DNA of 64,000 nt from JAGVSZ01 sp035456405 (lineage in GTDB: Bacteria > Pseudomonadota > Gammaproteobacteria > Burkholderiales > SG8-39). Every line of letters begins with the position of its first letter. Within the stretch, counting starts at the first letter, position 1. A model generated the notes under the pieces. That model did not search any database. It was not told the origin of the DNA and worked only from the letters and a program-made list of their open reading frames with translations. The DNA lies in assembly GCA_035456405.1 (NCBI GenBank), contig DATIDG010000064.1, positions 1 to 64,000 of the forward strand, read 5' to 3'. A program made the translations under genes and the position numbers. Positions 1 through 7,329 of the stretch are shown here, one piece after another.

Positions 1-642
<642 letters not shown>

Positions 643-686
643 GCCGAGGCATCCCGTTCCACATTAGACGCTCCGAAGGAACATTC

Positions 687-821
687 ATGCCTCGCCAACC
701 CAGACCCATTCGCAGCGACCTCGGCCACCTCCTCGAGGAGACCGAGCGCCCGATGGCGCTCGAGGTCTGGCAGCGTATCGACGACGGGGCGAGCGAGCAC
801 CTGCGCCCGAAGGGCGGGTAG
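687..821 (+). CDS. Small hypothetical protein, 44 aa
   Basis: Short ORF from ATG with a plausible ribosome site (GAAGGA, 675-680) and a TAG stop. The product is polar and charged, with no signal peptide or membrane segment. A mid-region LGHLLEETERPMALEVWQ looks able to form an amphipathic helix. I do not recognise the family. It sits between rng and another unknown gene on the same strand. The ribosome site and codon use fitting the high-GC background support a real gene, but its length makes a chance ORF possible. Confidence 0.4.
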   Translation: MPRQPRPIRSDLGHLLEETERPMALEVWQRIDDGASEHLRPKGG

Positions 822-940
822 CGTCGAACGTGCCCGGTTCGCGCCGGCGGCGGCGTGACTTTCCGCACTGCGATGGCCGGCCCCGCCGTAGACCCCGGAG
901 CCGACCGACGCGCAGAATCCGATCGATGAAAAGGGAGGGC

Positions 941-1351
941 ATGAGCGACAAGGAGCTCAAGCTCCTCGCGGCGGCGCGGCGCGAGGCGGCCGCCGCACGC
1001 GGCAATGCCGTCCCGTCCGCAAAGCCGGCGCCTCCCGGACCGCCTTCCGCGCGTGCCCCGACCGCGTCGCCCCTCGACGCCCGCACGGTCGTGGGCTGGA
1101 TTGCCGCTCCCGCGGGTGCGACCCCGCTCGATCAGCCGACGGTCGCCGGGTGGGACCACCCGGCGGCGCTCGGCGCCGGGGACAGGAAGGACGCGGACGG
1201 CAAGTGGTCGCGAATCGCCGCGCTCATGGAAGCCGAGCGCGCCGCAGCGATGGAGAAGCGGCGGCGCGCCAGACGCGGCACCGCCATCTTCCTTGGCGTG
1301 CTGCTCCTGCTGGTGGCGCTCGTGGCCGCGCGGGTTCTGCTCTCCCGCTGA
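941..1351 (+). CDS. Hypothetical tail-anchored protein
   Basis: A 136-residue protein starting MSDKELKLL. An upstream in-frame ATG at 926 is an alternative start; AGGGAGG at 932-938 is very close to the chosen ATG. The N-terminal third is an Ala/Arg/Lys-rich probable helix. The middle is Pro/Ala-rich and holds two similar short segments (ARTVVGWIAAP and QPTVAGWDHP). A basic patch (KRRRARR) then precedes one C-terminal hydrophobic helix of about 20 residues ending at the C-terminus. This is the layout of a C-terminally anchored inner-membrane protein with a cytoplasmic N-terminal part. No family is recognised. Confidence 0.6.
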   Translation: MSDKELKLLAAARREAAAARGNAVPSAKPAPPGPPSARAPTASPLDARTVVGWIAAPAGATPLDQPTVAGWDHPAALGAGDRKDADGKWSRIAALMEAERAAAMEKRRRARRGTAIFLGVLLLLVALVAARVLLSR

Positions 1352-1369
1352 GCGCCCGGACGAGCTTCG

Positions 1370-1678
1370 CTAGCGAGGCTGGGTGCGGGCAAAGATGTCG
1401 CCCAGGCCGGAGTCCAGCTTTTCCGCCGGCATCGCGTACAGCCATACCTCCGTGATTCGCGACACGTCCGGCATCTCGCCCAGCCCGTTGTCCTCGCTGT
1501 CCGCCGGCGTGGCGTAGAGCCAAGGCTCGTTCCATTCGCTGTAGTGCGGCAGTTCGCCGAGCCCGTTGTCGACCTTGGCGGCGGGTTCGGGAATCTCGTC
1601 GGCGGCGAAGCCGGCGGGTGCGACGATCAGGGTGACGGCGGCAGCAACTGCAACGGCGACGCGCTTCGCGAGAATCAT
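1370..1678 (-). CDS. Small secreted protein with 26-residue tandem repeats
   Basis: A 102-residue protein from an ATG with a strong ribosome site (GGAGGG just upstream on the minus strand). Residues 1-25 form a clear Sec signal peptide ending in an AGFA-ADE cleavage context. The mature part is almost entirely repeat: DNGLGELPHYSEW..PWLYATPA is followed 26 residues later by DNGLGEMPDVSRI..VWLYAMPA, and then a third partial unit DSGLGDI. Invariant positions are D-x-GLG-(E/D), WLYA and PA. I recall similar repeat proteins of unknown role in betaproteobacteria, but cannot check. Periplasmic or extracellular location is inferred from the signal peptide. Confidence 0.75.
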   Translation of the reverse strand: MILAKRVAVAVAAAVTLIVAPAGFAADEIPEPAAKVDNGLGELPHYSEWNEPWLYATPADSEDNGLGEMPDVSRITEVWLYAMPAEKLDSGLGDIFARTQPR

Positions 1679-1750
1679 GGCGAACCCTCCCTCGTGACGA
1701 GGGGCCACTCTGCGGCCACGCGGCCAATCATGACGAGGGCATAGTGCCGT

Positions 1751-1909
1751 ATGGCTCAGCGGGATCCGGGGCGATTGCCCACTAATGCCGGGTCGGCCGT
1801 CGGAAAGCCGCACGAGAAGCAGGACTACGTGCACCCCCGCATGAAGGGACAGGTCGAGGGAAGCGCTAGCGCGCTCCCGCACGCCGGCGCCAGGCGTTGC
1901 GCGCGTTGA
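1751..1909 (+). CDS. Doubtful small ORF, 52 aa, in the 1679-1943 gap
   Basis: The 265-base gap between the repeat protein and the AhpD-like gene holds one open frame from ATG to TGA. The product is polar (contains KPHEKQDYVHPRMKG) with no recognised motif. The only Shine-Dalgarno-like sequence, GAGGG at about 1733, is too far from the ATG to be convincing. It is reported because nothing else explains the gap. Confidence 0.18.
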   Translation: MAQRDPGRLPTNAGSAVGKPHEKQDYVHPRMKGQVEGSASALPHAGARRCAR

Positions 1910-1943
1910 GCACCTCGCCGAAGCGAGTGTGCTCCAACGCGTG

Positions 1944-2540
1944 TTACTTCGGCACTCTGCCCATGAGGTAGAACTCATCGTTCGGACGCAGCGCGACGAA
2001 GTTCGCGAAGCGATTCGACAGCGAGAAGAAGGCAGTGACGCCGGCGACGTCCCAGATGTCCTCGGTGGTGAAATCGTGCGCGCGCAGCGCATCGAAGTCG
2101 CGCTCGTCGATGGCACGCGAGTCCTCCGCCACCTTCAGCGCGAAGTCGAGCATCGCCCGCTGGCGGGGCGTGATGTCCGCCTCGCGGTAGTTGATCGCGA
2201 CCTGGTCGGCGATCAGCGGGTTCTTCGCCCTGATCCGCAGGATCGCGCCGTGTGCGACCACGCAGTACTGGCAGCCGTTCGCGCCGGCGACCGCCACAAC
2301 GATCATCTCGCGCTCGGCTTTCGTGAGCCCGCTCTCCTTTTCCATCAGGGCGTCGTGGTAGGCGAAGAACGCCCGGAACTCGTCGGGGCGGTGCGCCAGC
2401 GCGAGGAAGACGTTGGGGACGAAGCCGGACTTCTCCTGCACCTTGAGGATGCGGGCACGGACGTCCTCGGGCAGGTCTGCGACGTTCGGAACCGGGAAAC
2501 GGCTGAGCGCCGGAATGCGGGTCTGACTGGCGGTGTTCAT
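1944..2540 (-). CDS. AhpD-like peroxidase-related protein (carboxymuconolactone decarboxylase fold)
   Basis: A 198-residue protein. The start MNTASQTRIP was chosen over an upstream in-frame codon because the extra N-terminal stretch is low-quality sequence. The segment CQYCVVAHG (C90, C93, H97) is the CxxC...H redox centre of AhpD-like proteins, which use the cysteine pair in peroxide or disulfide chemistry. The long all-helical region before it and the length fit the uncharacterised peroxidase-related branch of the family. It is transcribed divergently from a dienelactone hydrolase gene, with about 90 bases between starts. Substrate unknown. Confidence 0.82.
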   Translation of the reverse strand: MNTASQTRIPALSRFPVPNVADLPEDVRARILKVQEKSGFVPNVFLALAHRPDEFRAFFAYHDALMEKESGLTKAEREMIVVAVAGANGCQYCVVAHGAILRIRAKNPLIADQVAINYREADITPRQRAMLDFALKVAEDSRAIDERDFDALRAHDFTTEDIWDVAGVTAFFSLSNRFANFVALRPNDEFYLMGRVPK

Positions 2541-2632
2541 AGGGGGTCGGCGGCAGCGCGGCAAAATGGCACAATGCCCCGACAACCTAGTCTACCCAAA
2601 CCGATCACCAACAAACCAGGAGACAGATCAAA

Positions 2633-3511
2633 ATGGGTGAGCGCCCGAAGCTCGAAGACTCTCACCTCGAAAGCCTGCTCCCGAAGGTCCCGTTCGACCG
2701 TCGGAGCTTCCTCGTCTCGTCCGCGGCGAGCGGATTCGCGTTGTCGGCCGGGCCGCTCATGGCCCAGACGATGATCAAGACGTCGATGGACGGCATCGAG
2801 GGCGGCGACATCAAGATCCCGGCCACCGGCGGCGACATGCCCGGCTATTACGCCGCGCCGGCAAAGCCCGGCAGGTACCCCGTGATCCTCGTGGTCGGCG
2901 AGGTCTGGGGTGCGCACGAGCACATCAGGGACGTCGTCCGACGCCTCGCCAAGGCGGGCTATTTCGCGGTCGCCAACGAGCCGTACTGGAAGCTCGGTGA
3001 TGTGGCGAAGATGACCGACATCAAGGAGGTACTCGCGACGGCCTTCAAGCTCACGGACGACCAGGCCTTCAGCGACCTCGATTCGACGGTGCGCTGGGCC
3101 GAGCAGCCGAAGGCCAACGTCAAGCGGCTCGGCATCACCGGCTTCTGCATCGGCGGCCGCATGGTCTGGATGTACGCCTCCCACAACAAGAACATCGACG
3201 CCGGCGTCGCCTGGTACGGCAACCTGACAGCGCGCGGCGTGCAAACGGCAACGCCGATCGACGTGACCGACAAGCTGAACGCTCCGGTGCTCGGCCTTTA
3301 CGGCGGCAAGGATCAGGGGATTCCCCTCGAGCAGGTAGAGCGCCTCCGCGCCGGGCTGCTCGCCTTCGGGAAAGACAAGGAATCGGTCATCCACGTGTAC
3401 CCCGAGGCCGGCCACGCGTTCAACGCCGACTACCGCCCAAGCTATCGCAAGGCCGAAGCCGACGACGGCTGGAAGCGCATGCTCGCATGGTTCAAGAAGC
3501 GCGGCGTGTAG
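2633..3511 (+). CDS. Dienelactone hydrolase family protein, Tat-exported
   Basis: A 292-residue alpha/beta hydrolase. The N-terminus carries a twin-arginine motif (DRRSFLVSSAASG, R23-R24) followed by a hydrophobic stretch, so Tat export to the periplasm is likely. The catalytic triad of dienelactone hydrolases is complete: nucleophile C172 in GFCIGGR, D227 in GGKDQG and H261 in EAGHAFNADYRP. A ribosome site AGGAG lies at 2618-2622. Dienelactone hydrolases open enol-lactone rings in haloaromatic degradation. Exported members are often uncharacterised, so the substrate here is unknown. A dehalogenase-family gene follows 43 bases downstream. Confidence 0.88.
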   Translation: MGERPKLEDSHLESLLPKVPFDRRSFLVSSAASGFALSAGPLMAQTMIKTSMDGIEGGDIKIPATGGDMPGYYAAPAKPGRYPVILVVGEVWGAHEHIRDVVRRLAKAGYFAVANEPYWKLGDVAKMTDIKEVLATAFKLTDDQAFSDLDSTVRWAEQPKANVKRLGITGFCIGGRMVWMYASHNKNIDAGVAWYGNLTARGVQTATPIDVTDKLNAPVLGLYGGKDQGIPLEQVERLRAGLLAFGKDKESVIHVYPEAGHAFNADYRPSYRKAEADDGWKRMLAWFKKRGV

Positions 3512-3554
3512 TGACCGCCGCAACGAGGCCCGAAGCGCTGTCCGCGGCGCGACG

Positions 3555-4433
3555 ATGATCCCCGGTCTCACACAGCGTCGCGTCGTCGCCTCGGGCGTCT
3601 CCTTCAACGTGTGCGAGGGTGGCGAGGGTCCGCCTGTCCTCCTCCTGCACGGCTACCCCCAGACGCACCTGATCTGGCGGCACCTCGCGCCCGCGCTCGC
3701 GCGCGAGTTCGCGGTGATCGTGCCCGACCTGAAGGGGTACGGCGACACCGACGCGCCCGCCCCCGATCCCTCGTCGTCGCGCTATTCCAAGCGGGCGATG
3801 GCGGCGGACCTCGTCGCACTCATGCGCGCGCTCAATCACGAGCGCTTCCTGGTCGCCGGCCACGACCGCGGCGCGCGCATCGGCTACCGGATGGCGTTCG
3901 ACCACGCCGACCGCGTGCGCAAGCTCGCGACCTTCGACATCGTGCCGACAGCCGCGATGTGGGAGGCGGCGAACCGCGTGTTCGCGGTGAACACGTTCCA
4001 TTGGGGATTCCTCGCCCAGGCCGGCGGCATGCCGGAGCGGCTGATCGGCGCCGACCCGGACTTCTGGGTCGAGGCGATCTGCCGGAAGTGGGCGCGCAAC
4101 TTCAAGGCGCTGGAGGACGCCCTGCCCGAGTACAAGCGCTGTTTCCGCCGCCCGGAGGTGATCGCGGCGAGCTGCGCCGACTACCGCGCGGGCGCGACGC
4201 TCGACGACACGCACGACCGCGCCGACCTCGATGCCGGACGCAAGATCGACTGCCCGGTGCTCGCGGTGTGGTCCGGCACGTTCGTCGGCCAGGGCAAGTC
4301 GGCCGATCCGATGCAGACCTGGCGCCGCTTCGCGAACGACGTGCGCGGCTTCCCGGTGGACTGCGGCCACTTCATCCCCGAAGAGGCGCCGGGAACCGTG
4401 GAGGGGCCGCTGATCGACTTTCTGCGGCGCTAG
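3555..4433 (+). CDS. Haloacetate (fluoroacetate) dehalogenase family hydrolase
   Basis: A 292-residue alpha/beta hydrolase with the full residue set known for fluoroacetate dehalogenase: nucleophile D104 in GHDRGAR, substrate-carboxylate arginines R105 and R108, acid D128, halide-pocket residues H149-W150 (NTFHWGF) and Y210, and base H272 in DCGHFIPEEAP. The oxyanion motif HGYPQTH is also present. The enzyme would hydrolyse C-halogen bonds of 2-haloacids to glycolate-type products. Its stop overlaps the tail of the next, convergent gene within a CTAG palindrome. Activity on fluoroacetate itself is inference, since close relatives act on other haloacids. Confidence 0.82.
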   Translation: MIPGLTQRRVVASGVSFNVCEGGEGPPVLLLHGYPQTHLIWRHLAPALAREFAVIVPDLKGYGDTDAPAPDPSSSRYSKRAMAADLVALMRALNHERFLVAGHDRGARIGYRMAFDHADRVRKLATFDIVPTAAMWEAANRVFAVNTFHWGFLAQAGGMPERLIGADPDFWVEAICRKWARNFKALEDALPEYKRCFRRPEVIAASCADYRAGATLDDTHDRADLDAGRKIDCPVLAVWSGTFVGQGKSADPMQTWRRFANDVRGFPVDCGHFIPEEAPGTVEGPLIDFLRR

Positions 4434-5014
4434 TCCGCGCGCAGCCGCCCCACCGGCTCCAGCCGTCCCCCACCGGCAGGCTTCATCACCACGAGCTCGG
4501 CGGGCGCGGGGTTCACCCCGGCCACCGGGAAGATGGTTGCACCGTGGGTGACGAGGACGAGGTTGCCCTTTCCCCGATACGCGCCCGCGCGCTCGAGCAT
4601 CGCGCGCTTCTGCGCAGGCTCGTTCTCGTGCCGGCCGAAGAGGTTGTTGAGGGCGGGCCACTGCTCGTAGCGGTCGAACGCGAGCGTCGCAGTGTCGCGG
4701 CAGCGGCACCACTCGCTCGACAGGACCTGTCCGACCGGCACGCGCTCGCGGCGAAACGCCTCGCCGAGCCGCTTCGCCTGCTCGCGCCCCGCGGCGCTGA
4801 GATTGCGCTGCGTCTTGCAGTCGTCGAGCCGGAATCCGGGAGGATCGCCGACGCCCGGATCGGTCTGCGCGTGACGGATGAAGACGACGAGTCCACCTGC
4901 GCGGAGCTGCGACCAAAGCGCCTCATCGGCGTCCACCGCACTGCCGGCGAGCGCGAGCGCGGCAAGCACGAGGAACCTCAGCCGTGACGCGCAACTCACG
5001 CGGAATCGTCTCAC
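4430..5014 (-). CDS. Histidine phosphatase family protein, exported
   Basis: About 194 residues. A hydrophobic N-terminal segment (RLRFLVLAALALAGSAVDA) looks like a signal peptide. RHAQTD is the phosphate-binding RHG-type motif carrying the phospho-histidine, and VTHGATIF supplies the second histidine. The start is uncertain: I chose a GTG at 5014 just after GGGAAGG, but a second in-frame GTG lies 15 bases further in. Periplasmic members of this superfamily remove phosphate from small molecules, and the substrate cannot be told. It ends convergently with the dehalogenase gene, sharing 4 bases. Confidence 0.75.
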   Translation of the reverse strand: MRRFRVSCASRLRFLVLAALALAGSAVDADEALWSQLRAGGLVVFIRHAQTDPGVGDPPGFRLDDCKTQRNLSAAGREQAKRLGEAFRRERVPVGQVLSSEWCRCRDTATLAFDRYEQWPALNNLFGRHENEPAQKRAMLERAGAYRGKGNLVLVTHGATIFPVAGVNPAPAELVVMKPAGGGRLEPVGRLRAD

Positions 5015-5042
5015 GCCTTCCCGGCAGCGCGCACGGTGACGC

Positions 5043-6020
5043 TCACTCGATGACCCCGAGGCGGCCGTTGTGGCTGCCCATGTACCAGTAGCGCCCGTCG
5101 CCGTCGACGATCGCCTTGCGGATGCCGACCCCCTTCGACGGCAGCTTGAACACGCGGAACTGCAGCGTGACCGGGTCGAGCATCGCCACCGTGTCGGTCT
5201 GGATCTCGTTCGCCCAAACGCGGCCCCGCGCATCGACGGCCACGGCGTACGGGCCGCCGGACTCGCCGGCGGGCAGCTCGAGCGCGCGCACAACCTTGCG
5301 CGCGACCGGGTCGACCTGCCCGAGCTTCCCGTTGCCGTAGTAGGTGACCCAGAGGGTCCCGTCCGGCGCGGCCGCGATGCGCCGCGGCCGGGATCCGGGT
5401 CCCGTCGAGAGGGTCGTGATCTCCCCGGACTTCGGGTCGAGCCGCCCGAGCGAATCGGCGCCGAACCGGCAGAACCAGACGTTGCCCCGCTTGTCGAGCG
5501 CGATGCCGTACGGATTTCCCGAGGTCTTGTACTCGGTGATGCGCGACGTCTTAGGGTCGAGCCGCCCGATGCGCCCGCCGCCCTGCACGGTGAACCAGAT
5601 GACGCCGTCGTCGGCGATCACGAGCGTGTGCGGGTCGCCGCCCGAGGGCGCCTTGTGCTCGAGGACCCGGCCCGACTTCGGGTCGAGCGCGCCGATCGTG
5701 CCGTTGCCGTTGCCGGTGTACCAGACGATCCCTTTCGCGTCGACGAGCAGGCCGTGGGGCTTGGCGTTCGCCGGCAGCTCCCACTCCGTGAACTGCTGTG
5801 TTTTGGTGTCGAATCGCGCGATCCGGTTGCCCTGCATCACGGCGATGTAGATGTTGCCGTCCGGCCCGATCGCCGGGTCGCGCGCGAACTTGGGCGTTGG
5901 CACCGGCCACTCCGAGATCTTCCCGGTGAGGTCTCTCGCGCCAGGGGTCACACCGTAGTTCGAGCCGCCGGCGTGGACGGCGAGCGGAACTAGGGCAAGC
6001 GCGAGTGCGGCAAGGCGCAT
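5043..6020 (-). CDS. Vgb-like (virginiamycin B lyase-type) beta-propeller protein, exported
   Basis: A 325-residue protein with a short signal peptide (about 17 residues, ending VHAGG) and an AGGAGG ribosome site. The mature part is a series of about 40-residue blades with the pattern I(G/A)xxDGxIWxT...GxIGRLDPKTG, as in streptogramin lyases and related seven-bladed propellers. I cannot establish that lyase catalytic residues are present. Most chromosomal homologues are annotated only by fold, so antibiotic resistance should not be assumed. It lies 29 bases upstream in coordinate order from the phosphatase start and may be co-transcribed with it. Confidence 0.8.
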   Translation of the reverse strand: MRLAALALALVPLAVHAGGSNYGVTPGARDLTGKISEWPVPTPKFARDPAIGPDGNIYIAVMQGNRIARFDTKTQQFTEWELPANAKPHGLLVDAKGIVWYTGNGNGTIGALDPKSGRVLEHKAPSGGDPHTLVIADDGVIWFTVQGGGRIGRLDPKTSRITEYKTSGNPYGIALDKRGNVWFCRFGADSLGRLDPKSGEITTLSTGPGSRPRRIAAAPDGTLWVTYYGNGKLGQVDPVARKVVRALELPAGESGGPYAVAVDARGRVWANEIQTDTVAMLDPVTLQFRVFKLPSKGVGIRKAIVDGDGRYWYMGSHNGRLGVIE

Positions 6021-6051
6021 GAGGGTCCTCCTGGGGCGGGCGCGTCGCGCT

Positions 6052-7191
6052 CTAGCGACGCCGGACGAACGAGGAGTCTAGCGCCGCCACCGACGGCGCG
6101 CCGGCGAGCGCCATGCAGTTGTCGAGCTCGTCGCGGAGAATCTCCAGCGCCCGCGCCGCACCACCCGGCCCCAGCGCGGCGAGGCCGTAGAGGAAGGCGC
6201 GGCCGACGAGCACCGCCCGCGCGCCGAGCGCGAGCGCCTTCACGATGTCGCTGCCGCGCCGCACCCCGCTGTCGAGATACACCTCGAGCCGGTCGCCGAC
6301 CGCTTCGACCACCTCCGGCAGGGCGCGGATCGACGAGGGCACGTGGTCGAGCTGCCGCGCGCCGTGGTTCGAGACGATCACCGCCGCGGCGCCGTGCTCG
6401 GCCGCGAGCTTCGCGTCGCGCGCGCTGAGCACGCCTTTGATCACGATCGGACCGGGGAAGATCGAGCGCAGCCAGTCGACGTCTCGCCACGTCACCGACT
6501 GGTCGAACTGCGAATTGATGTGCTTGCCGAGGTCGATGAAGCCGCCCCCGGCCGTGGTCTCGTCGACGAAGTTCGCGAACGTCATCCGCGGGCCGAGCGC
6601 CATGTCGAGCATCCAGCGCGGCCGCGCGAGCACCTCCAGGACGTTTCGCGCCGTGATGCGCGGCGGCACCGTGAAGCCGTTGCGCACGTCGCGCTCGCGC
6701 CGGCCCTGCACCGCCAGGTCGATCGTGAGCACCAGCGCGCCGCACCCGGCCGCCGCCGCGCGCTCCACCATCGAGCGCGTGGCGCCGCGGTCGCGCATCA
6801 CGTAGAGCTGGAACCAGAACGGCTCGTCGGTCGCCGCCGCAATCTCCTCGATGCTGCAGGTCGCGGTCGTGCTCAGGCAGTAGATCGTGCCCGCGGCTTC
6901 CGCCGCGCGCGCGGCGTGCAGTTCGCCCCGGGGTGTCGCGAGCGCGCTGACTCCGGTCGGCGCGACCATCAGCGGCATCGCGATCTCGCGCCCGAGCACC
7001 GTCGTCTTCAGGCTGCGCCGCGAAACGTCGACGAGCATCCTGGGTAGCAGTGCCCAAGACTCGAAGTCGGCGCGGTTCGCCGCGAGCGTGCATTCGTCCA
7101 TCGCACCGCCGTCGATGAAGTCGAACACGACCTTCGGCAGGCGGCGGCGCGCGCGCTGCCTCAGATCCTCGATGGTGACGATCGTTGCCAC
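6052..7191 (-). CDS. FMN-dependent alpha-hydroxy-acid dehydrogenase (L-lactate dehydrogenase-like)
   Basis: A 379-residue protein of the FMN-dependent 2-hydroxyacid family. VAPTG near the N-terminus, the FMN-contact segment WFQLYVMRD, VIKGVLSARDA (FMN lysine) and VSNHGARQLD with the catalytic histidine and arginine are all present. It would oxidise an L-2-hydroxyacid such as lactate or mandelate, passing electrons to quinone or oxygen. The start is a GTG (VATIVTIEDLRQRARRRLP) matching the usual family N-terminus; a longer upstream open frame looks spurious. No clear ribosome site. It is divergent from the mutase gene. Confidence 0.88.
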   Translation of the reverse strand: MATIVTIEDLRQRARRRLPKVVFDFIDGGAMDECTLAANRADFESWALLPRMLVDVSRRSLKTTVLGREIAMPLMVAPTGVSALATPRGELHAARAAEAAGTIYCLSTTATCSIEEIAAATDEPFWFQLYVMRDRGATRSMVERAAAAGCGALVLTIDLAVQGRRERDVRNGFTVPPRITARNVLEVLARPRWMLDMALGPRMTFANFVDETTAGGGFIDLGKHINSQFDQSVTWRDVDWLRSIFPGPIVIKGVLSARDAKLAAEHGAAAVIVSNHGARQLDHVPSSIRALPEVVEAVGDRLEVYLDSGVRRGSDIVKALALGARAVLVGRAFLYGLAALGPGGAARALEILRDELDNCMALAGAPSVAALDSSFVRRR

Positions 7192-7235
7192 GGCGCGCGG
7201 ATTATGCCGGAGGCACCCCACGTCCGACCGGGGGA

Positions 7236-7263
7236 TGGCAAGCGGCGCGTTTGCGCCTAAAAT
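7236..7263 (+). promoter_or_regulatory. Candidate sigma-70 promoter for the propionyl-CoA module
   Basis: TGGCAA (7236-7241) and TAAAAT (7258-7263) are separated by 16 bases in the divergent gap between the hydroxyacid dehydrogenase and the mutase. The -10 is good and the -35 is weak. It would give a leader of about 60 bases before the ATG at 7330. Confidence 0.35.
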
Positions 7264-7329
7264 ACAACGCATTGCGTCGCGCGCGCCGGCGGTTCCGGCG
7301 CCCTGCCCAAACGCTCCGAGGCGCACGCC

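Noticed and set aside
687..821. Antitoxin or toxin gene of a two-gene module with the following ORF
   Set aside because: Neither product resembles a known toxin or antitoxin, and the second is a tail-anchored membrane protein separated by 119 bases.
5043..6020. Streptogramin resistance gene
   Set aside because: The fold fits virginiamycin B lyase, but catalytic residues cannot be confirmed and there is no resistance context. Chromosomal propeller proteins of this type are common.
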